Part shown: positions 36,579 to 44,175 of the stretch, one piece after another
Position numbering within the stretch: position 1 is the first letter of the stretch
Layout of the letters: every line of letters starts with the position of its first letter
Assembly (NCBI GenBank): GCA_937925635.1
Contig: CALALX010000120.1
Span: 1 to 52,953 of the forward strand
Direction: 5' to 3'
Length of the DNA: 52,953 nt
Source: an uncultured Caulobacter sp.
Lineage (GTDB): Bacteria; Pseudomonadota; Alphaproteobacteria; Caulobacterales; Caulobacteraceae
Made by a program: the position numbers and the translations under genes
The notes under the pieces: generated by a model
Database searches by the model: none
What the model was told of the DNA's origin: nothing
What the model saw: the letters and a program-made list of their open reading frames with translations, nothing else

Positions 36579-37054
36579 TGGTCGCCCTTCCGGTCCTTGA
36601 GATTGGCGCCGAAGCCGCGGCCCTTGCTGGAGTCCAGCATGAAGGCCGCCTGCGCCGCCGCCACCGGATCGTCGGGATTGTCGTCGTAGGCCACGGCCCG
36701 CACGAAGGCGACCGAGCGGGTCACCTTGTAGCAGTGGGCGCGGGCGTAGATGTCCTTCCCCGGCTCGGCCGCGCGCATGTAGTCGATGCGCAGGTCGAGC
36801 GTGGCGATGGTCTTGAACTCCGTCAGACCGGTGTGCACGGCCTGGCCGCAGGCGTGGTCGAGCAGGGTGGTGACGACGCCGCCGGCGATGACGCCCGTCT
36901 CCGGATCGCCGATCAGCTTCTCGTCATAGGGCACGCGCAAGGTCGCCCCGTCGCGATCGAGCGCGACGGTCTCCATCTTCAGGGCGATGGCGTGCGGACT
37001 GCCCTGGTTCATCGCCTGGACGAAGTTGCGCATGGCGTCGAGATGTTCACTCAT
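36575..37054 (-). CDS. PaaI-type hotdog thioesterase (first of a pair)
   Basis: 159 residues. GVIAGGVVTTLLDHACGQAV is the hotdog helix with the probable Asp nucleophile/base; TIATLDLRIDYMRAAEPGKD and VTRSVAFVRAVAYDD follow. The C-terminus is AAQAAFMLDSSKGRGFGANL. Together with the next gene it forms a two-gene operon, divergent from the exonuclease with 36 bp between starts. Hypothesis only: the paired subunits act on one substrate. Confidence 0.88.
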   Translation of the reverse strand: MSEHLDAMRNFVQAMNQGSPHAIALKMETVALDRDGATLRVPYDEKLIGDPETGVIAGGVVTTLLDHACGQAVHTGLTEFKTIATLDLRIDYMRAAEPGKDIYARAHCYKVTRSVAFVRAVAYDDNPDDPVAAAQAAFMLDSSKGRGFGANLKDRKGDQ

Positions 37055-37090
37055 GCACCCCGTTTAGACGCGAGGCGTTGGCATATCCAG

Positions 37091-38095
37091 ATGCTGAGAC
37101 CCGAGAGCCTCCTGCGCCCCACGCCTGCCGGGCTCTACTGCCCGCCCGGCGACTTCTACATCGATCCCGTGCGCCCCGTGGACCGCGCGGTGATCACCCA
37201 TGGCCACTCGGACCACGCTCGCAGCGGACACAGGCATGTCGCGGCGACACCCCAGACGCTCGACATCATGGCCGCCCGCTACGGCGAGGACTTCGCCGGC
37301 GACGTGCTGCCCCTGCCCTATGGCGAGACCGTCAGCCGCGACGGCGTGGAGATTAGCCTCGCTCCCGCCGGTCACGTGCTGGGCTCGGCCCAGACGGTGA
37401 TCCGCTGGAAGGGCATGACCGCCGTGGTCTCCGGCGACTACAAGCGCCGACGCGACCCGACCTGCGCGTCGTTCGAACCGGTTCCGTGCGACCTGTTCGT
37501 GACGGAAGCCACGTTCGGGCTGCCGGTGTTCCGCCATCCCGACGCCGCCGACGAGGTGGCCAGGCTGCTGAAGTCCGTGGCGCAATTCCCCGAGCGCACC
37601 CACCTGGTCGGCGCCTATGCCCTGGGCAAGGCGCAGCGGGTCATCGCCCTGCTGCGCGAGGCGGGCTGGGACCGGACCATTCATGTCCATGGCGCTCTGG
37701 CCGGCCTCAATGCGCTCTACGCCCGCCACGGCATCGAGCTGGGCCCGCTGGCCGGCGCGACCGACGCCGACAGCAGGCTGCCGGGCGAGATCGTTCTGTG
37801 TCCGCCCTCCGCGCTCGGCGACCGCTGGAGCCGCCGCTTCGCCGACCCGATCAGCGCCTTCTGCTCGGGCTGGATGCGAGTGCGGGCCCGGGCCCGGCAG
37901 CGGGCCGTGGAGCTGCCGCTGGTCATCTCCGACCACGCCGACTGGGACGAGCTGACGGGCACGCTCGACGAGCTGCGCCCCGGCGAGGTCTGGATCACCC
38001 ACGGCCGCGAGGAGGCGCTGCTGCGCTGGTGCGAGCTGCGCGGCCAGCCGGCCCGCGCCCTGGCCCTGGTGGGCTACGAGGACGATGACGACTGA
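37091..38095 (+). CDS. ligase-associated DNA exonuclease (metallo-beta-lactamase fold)
   Basis: 334 residues from ATG at 37091. Metal motif AVITHGHSDHARSGH (His37, His39, Asp41, His42) and the later AGHVLGSAQTV and VVSGDYKRRRDP belong to the MBL/beta-CASP group; the C-terminal PLVISDHADWDELTG and WITHGREEALLRW complete it. This protein occurs beside ATP-dependent DNA ligases and Lhr helicases in many proteobacteria and is thought to trim DNA ends. Here the ligase is 1.9 kb downstream, separated by two envelope genes. Confidence 0.9.
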   Translation: MLRPESLLRPTPAGLYCPPGDFYIDPVRPVDRAVITHGHSDHARSGHRHVAATPQTLDIMAARYGEDFAGDVLPLPYGETVSRDGVEISLAPAGHVLGSAQTVIRWKGMTAVVSGDYKRRRDPTCASFEPVPCDLFVTEATFGLPVFRHPDAADEVARLLKSVAQFPERTHLVGAYALGKAQRVIALLREAGWDRTIHVHGALAGLNALYARHGIELGPLAGATDADSRLPGEIVLCPPSALGDRWSRRFADPISAFCSGWMRVRARARQRAVELPLVISDHADWDELTGTLDELRPGEVWITHGREEALLRWCELRGQPARALALVGYEDDDD

Positions 38096-38159
38096 TCCCG
38101 CTGGACAGAGGGCGGGTTCGCGGGCCTCCTCGCCTGAAACAACCTCGGGGAGAGGCGCG

Positions 38160-39122
38160 ATGCGGGTTCTGGCGATCGGACTGGCGGTGATGTTGCTGGC
38201 GGGCTGCGGCAGTCCGGCGGACCAGAGCGGCGGCCGCTCCGGCGGGGGCAAGGAAGTCCTCTACGCCGATGCGGCCGCCGCCGCCGCTGACGCCACGGCC
38301 GCCGCTGCGACCGCCACCGACGCCGCCGCGATCCCCGCGGCGGACACAGCGGCGGCGGCCCCTGGCTCGGCGCCCGCCCGCACCGTCGCCGCCGGCGTCC
38401 CCATGCTGGCCTACACCTATCGCTATGCGATCGAGACACCGGCCGGGAAGGTCAGAGCCCTCGCCGCGAGCCACGAGGCCGCCTGCGTGGCGGCCGGTCC
38501 CGCGCAGTGCCAGGTGACGAGCTTCCTGGTGCAGGAGTTCGGCGAGGACAGCCTGCGCGCCACGCTGGAGCTGCACGCCGCGCCGGCCTGGCTGAAGCGG
38601 TTCCGCGATGGCCTCTCCGACGACGCCAAAGGCGCCGGCGGTCGGGTGAACAGCAGCAACGTGTCGTCCGAGGACCTGTCCCGCCAGATCGTCGACACTG
38701 AGGCCCGCCTGCGCGCCATGACCACGCTGCGCGACCGGCTGCAGGCGCTGCTCGCCGACCGGCCGGGCAAGCTCTCCGACCTGGTCGAGATCGAGCGCGA
38801 ACTGGCCCGGGTGCAGGGCGATATCGACAGCACGACCTCGCAACTGGCCGTCATGCGCGGCCGGGTGGCGATGTCGGAGGTGACCCTGAACTACGAGTCC
38901 CGCGGCGTGCTGGCCCCTCGGGGGGTGTGGTCGCCGCTGGTCAACGCCTTCACCGACTTCATCGGCATCGTCGCCTTCACCCTGGCCGCCATGGTCCGGC
39001 TGGTCGCCTGGTTGCTGCCGTGGATCCTGATCGGCGGCGGCCTGCTGTGGCTGTTCCGCAAGCGCCTGCCTGCGCGCCTGCTGCCGCCTTGGCGAAGGAA
39101 AGCCGCCGACCCGGCGCCCTGA
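38160..39122 (+). CDS. DUF4349 lipoprotein
   Basis: 320 residues. Lipoprotein signal MRVLAIGLAVMLLAGC (Cys16). An Ala-rich low-complexity stretch (about residues 35-80) is followed by the DUF4349 core: YTYRYAIETPAGKVRALAAS, ELHAAPAWLKRFRDGL, then a coiled coil around EARLRAMTTLRDRLQALLAD and SDLVEIERELARVQGDIDST. A transmembrane helix (AMVRLVAWLLPWILIGGGLL) and a basic tail end it. The N-terminus is thus in the periplasm and the C-terminus inside. GGGGAGAGG precedes the ATG. It sits between the exonuclease and the ligase in the same direction. Confidence 0.88.
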   Translation: MRVLAIGLAVMLLAGCGSPADQSGGRSGGGKEVLYADAAAAAADATAAAATATDAAAIPAADTAAAAPGSAPARTVAAGVPMLAYTYRYAIETPAGKVRALAASHEAACVAAGPAQCQVTSFLVQEFGEDSLRATLELHAAPAWLKRFRDGLSDDAKGAGGRVNSSNVSSEDLSRQIVDTEARLRAMTTLRDRLQALLADRPGKLSDLVEIERELARVQGDIDSTTSQLAVMRGRVAMSEVTLNYESRGVLAPRGVWSPLVNAFTDFIGIVAFTLAAMVRLVAWLLPWILIGGGLLWLFRKRLPARLLPPWRRKAADPAP

Positions 39123-39204
39123 GCGGCTCACCTCACGGATGCGGAGGCTTGCGCGCACCTTCGCGCCATGGTCGCCTGAGCGCCGTCGGCCCGAGGGGGG
39201 AGCC

Positions 39205-39930
39205 ATGAGCCGGAAGGCCAAGCCGGACTATCGATCGCTGGACGCGAGCCACATTGTGAAGACGGTCGGCCGCCTCGCCGACCGGATCGCCGAGCGCTTT
39301 CCGGACTCCGGCCTGGCCGGCGCGGCCTTCCAGCTGCGCGCCACCGCCACCGACACCGCTCGCCGGGCCCGCGGCCTGTCGCGGCCCTACCTCGGCCTGC
39401 GCTTCCTGGTCGCCCTCGTCGCCCTCACCGGCGGCGCGGCCTTGACCCTGGTGCTCAAGGACGTCGACTGGACCGGCATCGTGCAGCGGAGCAACGAGGC
39501 GGCGATGACCGCCCTGCTTGAGTCGGCGGTCAACCTGGTCCTGCTGATGGCGGCCGGCCTGTGGTTCCTGCTGACGCTCGAGGAGCGCTGGAAGCGGTCG
39601 CGGGTCCAGACTGCCCTGCATGAACTGCGGTCCTTCGCCCACGTCGTCGACATGCACCAGCTGACCAAGGACCCGACCAGCCTGCTCGGCGGCGGACCGC
39701 GCACGCCGTCCTCGCCGGAGCGGCGGATGAGTCGCTTCCAGCTGACCCGCTATCTCGAATACTGCGCCGAGATGCTGGCCCTGACCGGAAAGCTGGCGGC
39801 CGTCTACGCCGGCGAGAGCCATGACCACGTGGTCATCGCCGCGGCCAGCGATGTGGAGACGCTCTGCACCGACCTCGGCCGCAAGATCTGGCAGAAGATC
39901 ACCATCCTGGGCGATCTGCAGGAAGGCTGA
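39205..39930 (+). CDS. two-helix membrane protein of unknown function
   Basis: 241 residues from ATG at 39205, which has GGGGGGAG upstream. N-terminal cytoplasmic helix region RLADRIAERFPDSGLAGAAF, then two transmembrane helices (LRFLVALVALTGGAALTLVL and AVNLVLLMAAGLWFLLTLEE) and a cytoplasmic C-terminal helical domain with RTPSSPERRMSRFQLTRYLE and YCAEMLALTGKLAAVYAGES. I recognise no family. Only 39 bp from its stop to the ligase start, so it is likely co-transcribed with the ligase. Confidence 0.75.
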   Translation: MSRKAKPDYRSLDASHIVKTVGRLADRIAERFPDSGLAGAAFQLRATATDTARRARGLSRPYLGLRFLVALVALTGGAALTLVLKDVDWTGIVQRSNEAAMTALLESAVNLVLLMAAGLWFLLTLEERWKRSRVQTALHELRSFAHVVDMHQLTKDPTSLLGGGPRTPSSPERRMSRFQLTRYLEYCAEMLALTGKLAAVYAGESHDHVVIAAASDVETLCTDLGRKIWQKITILGDLQEG

Positions 39931-39969
39931 GCGAGGCAACTCGCCGAGGCCGCGCTACATTGAACGACG

Positions 39970-41574
39970 ATGCGCGCCTTCGCCCGCCTGCTCGACAGAC
40001 TGTCCTTCACCGCCTCGCGCAATGCGAAGCTGCGGCTGGTGCGCGACTTCCTGGCCGAGCAGCCAGACCCTGACCGCGGCTGGGCGCTGGCGGCCCTGAC
40101 CGGAGAACTGACCTTCTCCGCCGCCAAGCCCGCCGCCATCCGCCGGGCGGTCGAGGCGCGGATGGATCCGGTGCTATTCGGCTGGTCCTACGACTACGTC
40201 GGCGACCTCGCCGAGACGGTCGCCCTGGTCTGGCCCGCGCAAACCGGCGCCAATCGCGAACCGGAGTTGTCGGAGGTCGTCGAGGCCCTGCGCACCGCCT
40301 CGCGCGCCGAGGTTCAGCCCCTGATCGAGCGGTGGCTCGACGCCCTGGACGCCGACGGCCGCTGGGCCTTGCTGAAACTGCTCACCGGCGGCTTGCGGGT
40401 CGGCTTTTCAAGCCGGCTGGCCAAGCAGGCCTGCGCCGATCTCGGCGGCGTCGAAGCCTCCGAGATCGAGGAACTGTGGCACGCGCTCGCCCCGCCTTAC
40501 GATGACCTCTTCGCCTGGCTGGAGGGCCGGTCTGAACGGCCCAGCGCCGACCACCCCGGCCGCTTCCGATCGGTGATGCTGGCCCAACCGATCGACGAGG
40601 CCGTCGACTTCGCGCGCCTCGACGCCGGCGACTATGCCGCCGAATGGAAATGGGACGGCATCCGCGTGCAGGCGGTCAGCGAGCGCGACGTCCGGCGGCT
40701 CTACACCCGCACCGGCGACGATATCAGCCACGCCTTCCCCGACGTGCTGGAGGCGATGACCTACGAAGGCGCGCTGGACGGCGAACTGCTGGTCATGCGC
40801 GATGGCCGGATCGGCGCCTTCGGCGACCTGCAGCAGCGGCTGAACCGCAAGACCGTCGACGCCAAGCTGCTGAAGGCGTTCCCGGCTGGCATCCGCGCCT
40901 ACGACCTGCTGCTCGACGGGGAGGAGGATCTGCGCGACCTTCCGTTCGCGGAACGCCGGAACCGGCTCGAAGCCTTCATTTCCGGCCTGGAATCACCCCG
41001 GATCGACCTCTCGCCGCTGCAACCCTTCGAGACCTGGGAACAACTTTCGGCCCTGCGCGCCGCGCCGCCCGAGGGCGATCCGCGCATCGCCGAGGGGCTG
41101 ATGCTCAAGCGCTGGGACAGTCCCTACGAAGCCGGGCGACCGAAGGGGCCGTGGTTCAAGTGGAAGCGCGACCCGCACCTGATCGACGCGGTGCTGATGT
41201 ACGCCCAGCGCGGTCACGGCAAGCGATCGAGTTTCTACAGCGACTTCACCTTCGGCGTCTGGCGTGAGGACGCCAACGGCGATCGTCAGCTGACCCCGGT
41301 CGGCAAGGCCTACTTCGGCTTCACCGACGAGGAGCTGAAGCAGCTGGACAGGTTCGTGCGGGACAACACCATCGACCGCTTCGGGCCGGTCCGCTCGGTC
41401 AAGGCCACCCGGGATTTCGGTCTGGTGCTGGAAGTCGCCTTCGAGGGCCTGCAGCGGTCGACCCGCCACAAGAGCGGCGTGGCCATGCGCTTCCCGAGGA
41501 TCAGCCGCATCCGCTGGGACAAGCCCGCGCGCGAGGCGGATGAGCTGGCGACGCTGGAGAGGATGCTGGATTAG
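39970..41574 (+). CDS. ATP-dependent DNA ligase (exonuclease-associated type)
   Basis: 534 residues. An N-terminal helical DNA-binding domain (about 1-195) contains the ALLKLLTGGLRVGFSSRLAK signature of this group. The nucleotidyltransferase domain has adenylation Lys227 in AAEWKWDGIRVQAV (motif KxDG), ALDGELLVM (motif III), DLLLDGEEDLRDLPF (IIIa), EGLMLKRWDSPY (IV) and WFKWKRDP (V). The OB domain runs to about residue 520. It seals DNA nicks or breaks; its usual partner is the exonuclease at 37091. An Lhr helicase, often found with it, is not present on either side here. Confidence 0.94.
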   Translation: MRAFARLLDRLSFTASRNAKLRLVRDFLAEQPDPDRGWALAALTGELTFSAAKPAAIRRAVEARMDPVLFGWSYDYVGDLAETVALVWPAQTGANREPELSEVVEALRTASRAEVQPLIERWLDALDADGRWALLKLLTGGLRVGFSSRLAKQACADLGGVEASEIEELWHALAPPYDDLFAWLEGRSERPSADHPGRFRSVMLAQPIDEAVDFARLDAGDYAAEWKWDGIRVQAVSERDVRRLYTRTGDDISHAFPDVLEAMTYEGALDGELLVMRDGRIGAFGDLQQRLNRKTVDAKLLKAFPAGIRAYDLLLDGEEDLRDLPFAERRNRLEAFISGLESPRIDLSPLQPFETWEQLSALRAAPPEGDPRIAEGLMLKRWDSPYEAGRPKGPWFKWKRDPHLIDAVLMYAQRGHGKRSSFYSDFTFGVWREDANGDRQLTPVGKAYFGFTDEELKQLDRFVRDNTIDRFGPVRSVKATRDFGLVLEVAFEGLQRSTRHKSGVAMRFPRISRIRWDKPAREADELATLERMLD

Positions 41575-41831
41575 GCCTGGGCCGACAGACCACGGGATCT
41601 GGCCTCATCGACGGCTCGGTCGAACTCGTCATCATCCACGTCCCCATCGAAGGCCAGCAACTCGACAATGCTCGCCCCCGTGCCGGTGATGCGGCGATAC
41701 GCCTCGATCGGCAGCAGCACATGCGCGGGCTGACCATGGTCGGTGATGAACACCGGCCCGTTGCGCGCCGCCCGCTTGGCCTTGCTGGCGTCCTGATTGC
41801 ACTCGCGGCTGGACAGGGTGGTAGTGGTCAT
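41571..41831 (-). CDS. orphan Phd/YefM-type antitoxin
   Basis: 86 residues from ATG at 41831. The SRECNQDASKAKRAARNGPV opening, FITDHGQPAHVLLPIEAYRR and the acidic FDGDVDDDEFDRAVDEARSR tail are typical of Phd/YefM antitoxins, which bind DNA with the N-terminal half and a toxin with the tail. No toxin gene is adjacent: the stop overlaps the ligase stop by 4 bp on the opposite strand, and 85 bp upstream the sugar aminotransferase ends. An inverted repeat upstream (41892-41907) suggests autoregulation. Confidence 0.82.
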   Translation of the reverse strand: MTTTTLSSRECNQDASKAKRAARNGPVFITDHGQPAHVLLPIEAYRRITGTGASIVELLAFDGDVDDDEFDRAVDEARSRGLSAQA

Positions 41832-41847
41832 GGCTTGGCCGTGTGAG

Positions 41848-41907
41848 GTAGGCACGATCCCACACTCCCTGCCGAACAGTGACAACAAGGCGTAGGCATG
41901 TGCCTAC
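41848..41907 (-). promoter_or_regulatory. antitoxin operator: GTAGGCA-TG-TGCCTAC plus a half-site
   Basis: A perfect 7-bp inverted repeat (41892-41907) lies 60 bp upstream of the antitoxin ATG, and a second copy of the half-site GTAGGCA is at 41848-41854. Palindrome plus nearby half-site fits cooperative binding by a Phd-like antitoxin. Confidence 0.6.
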
Positions 41908-41916
41908 ATTGTATTG

Positions 41917-43077
41917 TCAGCCGTTGAAGCCCTTCACCGCGTCGATGATCCGCTGCTGCGTTTCGACGTCCATGTAGGGGTGCATCGGCAGGGCCAGAAC
42001 CCGGCCGGCCAGCGCCTCGGTCACCGGCAGGCCGCCGGCCCCTTGCGGGAAACAGGCGTAGGGCTCCTGCAAATGCATCGGCACCGGGTAGTAGACCGCG
42101 GTGGGCACCCCCTGGGTCTTCAGATGAGCGGCGAGGCCATCGCGGTTGTCGTGTTCGATGACGTACTGGGCCCAGACCGACTGACCGCCTGCGATCACCG
42201 TCGGCGTGGCGGCGACGGCGCCGGCCAAGCCCTCGGCGTAGCGGTCGGCCACGGCCTGCCGCATCTCGATCTCCTCGGCGAAGATCGCCAGCTTCTCGAT
42301 CAGGACGGCCGCCTGGATGCTGTCCAGGCGCGAGTTCATGCCGATGCGGGCGTTGAGGTACTTGGACTCGTGCTCGAACACCCGGCCGTTCAGGTCGGCC
42401 GCGACGGCCTTCCCATGCACCCGGAAGCTGTCCATCAGGTCCCAGAGCGCCTGGTCCTTGCAGATCACCGCCCCGCCGTCGCCGTAGCAGCCGAGCGGCT
42501 TGGCCGGGAAGAAGCTGGTAGTGGCCACGTCCGCCCAGTGAATGGGATGCTTGCCGTCCAGCGTGCAGCCGAAGCCCTGCGCGGAATCGCTGATCAGCTT
42601 CAGGCCGTGGCGGTCGCAGATGGCGCGCAGGGCCGGGTAGTCGGCCGGCTGGCCGAACAGATCAACGGCGATGACCACCGCCGGCTTCAGCCTGCCCTCG
42701 GCCTTGATGGCGACGATGGCGGCCTCCAGCTTGGCCGGATCGAGATTGCAGGTGTCCGGCAGCACATCGACGAACACCGGCGTGGCGTCGACCCAGGGCA
42801 CGACTTCCGGCGTCGCCGTGAAGGTGAAGGATGGACAGAAGACCGCGTCGCCCTCGCCGACGCCCCAGGCCATCAGCGGCAGGGCGATGGCGTCGGTGCC
42901 GTTGGCGCAGCTGAGCGACAGCGGGGCCTGGCCAAACTCGGCCAGCTGGCGCTCGAATTCACGGACCTCTGGGCCCATGACATAGCCGCCATGGTCGAGG
43001 ACGCGGCCGATGGCGGCGTCGAGGCGGTCGCGGATCCGGCGCTGCTGCGCGGCGAGGTCGATGAAGGCGATGCTCAT
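41917..43077 (-). CDS. DegT/DnrJ/EryC1 family sugar aminotransferase
   Basis: 386 residues from ATG at 43077, with TAGGAG 9 bp before it. A PLP aminotransferase that adds an amino group to a nucleotide-linked keto-sugar. PLP Lys193 is in TTSFFPAKPLGCYGDGGAVI; SLSCANGTDAIALPLMAW binds the cofactor phosphate; LISDSAQGFGCTLDG holds the Asp; and NSRLDSIQAAVLIEKL is the usual helix. A longer upstream frame exists but has no family similarity. It probably feeds surface polysaccharide synthesis; no glycosyltransferase is near. Confidence 0.93.
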   Translation of the reverse strand: MSIAFIDLAAQQRRIRDRLDAAIGRVLDHGGYVMGPEVREFERQLAEFGQAPLSLSCANGTDAIALPLMAWGVGEGDAVFCPSFTFTATPEVVPWVDATPVFVDVLPDTCNLDPAKLEAAIVAIKAEGRLKPAVVIAVDLFGQPADYPALRAICDRHGLKLISDSAQGFGCTLDGKHPIHWADVATTSFFPAKPLGCYGDGGAVICKDQALWDLMDSFRVHGKAVAADLNGRVFEHESKYLNARIGMNSRLDSIQAAVLIEKLAIFAEEIEMRQAVADRYAEGLAGAVAATPTVIAGGQSVWAQYVIEHDNRDGLAAHLKTQGVPTAVYYPVPMHLQEPYACFPQGAGGLPVTEALAGRVLALPMHPYMDVETQQRIIDAVKGFNG

Positions 43078-43126
43078 GGGCGGCGCTCCTAAAGAAGGCT
43101 CGCGGGTATTTCGACACAAACCCTGT

Positions 43127-43155
43127 AACCGGTTGTTGCCGACGCGGAACCGGTT
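43127..43155. promoter_or_regulatory. two AACCGGTT palindromes 21 bp apart
   Basis: AACCGGTT at 43127-43134 and again at 43148-43155, in the divergent region between the aminotransferase and mscS. The 21-bp spacing is two helical turns, so both face the same side of the DNA. Candidate operator of an unknown regulator. Confidence 0.5.
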
Positions 43156-43206
43156 CCCGGCCGGTCCTGTTGACGGACAGGGGCGAAAGCAGCGATTCCA
43201 GGCCTG

Positions 43207-44175
43207 ATGAACACTCTGCCCAAGGCGGTCGATCCGCAAATCGCCCAGCATCTGACGGCTTGGGAGACGATCGTCTCCCGACTGGCCGATGTCGCGGGCA
43301 AGCTGGCGGTCAACCTGGTGGCGGCCGCCATCATCCTGATGATCGCGGTCTGGGCGTCGGGCTGGGCCTCCCGCTTCGTGCAGTCCGCCATCGGCCGCCT
43401 GCATGGGCGACGGTTGCCGCCCGATCCGACGTTGCAGACCTTCGTCGGCTCGGTGGTGCGTTTCGGCATCCTGGCCGTGGGCGTGGTGGCGGTCCTGCAG
43501 CAGCTCGGCGTGCAGGCGACGTCCATCCTCGCCGTCCTCACCGCCGCCTCGCTGGCCATCGGCCTGGCGCTGCAGGGGGCGCTGTCCAACATCGCCGCCG
43601 GGGTGATGATCCTGATCTTCCGCCCCTATCGGGTCGGAGACTTCATCGAGAGCGCCGGCCGCCAGGGCACGGTCAAGGCGCTGGACCTGCTGGTCACCGA
43701 GCTGGCCACCGCCGACAACGTCAAGGTCGTGATTCCCAACGGCAAGGTGTTCGGCGACGTCATCCTCAACTACTCGACCCACCGCCGACGGCGAGTGGAC
43801 GTCATCTTCAAGGCCCCCCTCAAGGCCGACATCGTCGCCGTGCTGCAACGCCTGCGCGAGCGGGTCGACGCCGACGCCCGCGTGCGCAAGGACCCGCCGC
43901 CGCTGATCGAGGTGCTGGACCTGAGCGAGGCCTGGGCGCAGGCGGCCATCCGCGTCTGGGTCGCGCGGGACGACGTCTCGGCCGTGAAGACGGACCTGAT
44001 GCTGTCGGCCCACCTGCTCGCCGAGAACCCGCAGGCCGTGCTGGAACCGCCGCGGCCGTCGAGCGTCAGCGACCAGTCAGCGCCGATCCCCGAACGTCCG
44101 CATTTCAGCCTGAAAGCGCTTGGTCGAGGTCGGACATCAGATCCGAAACCGCCTCGATCCCGACCGAAAGCCTGA
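43207..44175 (+). CDS. small-conductance mechanosensitive channel (MscS family)
   Basis: 322 residues. Three transmembrane helices: VNLVAAAIILMIAVWASGW, VRFGILAVGVVAVLQQLG and the pore helix with AASLAIGLALQGALSNIAAG, which has the Gly/Ala packing of MscS TM3. Then GVMILIFRPYRVGDFIESAG and VVIPNGKVFGDVILNYSTHR of the beta domain, and a C-terminal alpha-beta part. It opens under osmotic downshock in the inner membrane. Its last 71 bp overlap the 3' end of the cystathionine lyase gene on the other strand; its C-terminal RSRPKA tail is antisense to that gene. Confidence 0.93.
   Translation: MNTLPKAVDPQIAQHLTAWETIVSRLADVAGKLAVNLVAAAIILMIAVWASGWASRFVQSAIGRLHGRRLPPDPTLQTFVGSVVRFGILAVGVVAVLQQLGVQATSILAVLTAASLAIGLALQGALSNIAAGVMILIFRPYRVGDFIESAGRQGTVKALDLLVTELATADNVKVVIPNGKVFGDVILNYSTHRRRRVDVIFKAPLKADIVAVLQRLRERVDADARVRKDPPPLIEVLDLSEAWAQAAIRVWVARDDVSAVKTDLMLSAHLLAENPQAVLEPPRPSSVSDQSAPIPERPHFSLKALGRGRTSDPKPPRSRPKA

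Noticed and set aside
39940..39969. Separate promoter for the ligase (TACATT near 39956)
   Set aside because: A -10-like hexamer exists but no -35 at usual spacing, and the 39-bp gap favours co-transcription.
41917..44013. A 698-residue version of the sugar aminotransferase
   Set aside because: The upstream 312 residues are antisense to mscS and low-complexity; ATG 43077 matches the family start.
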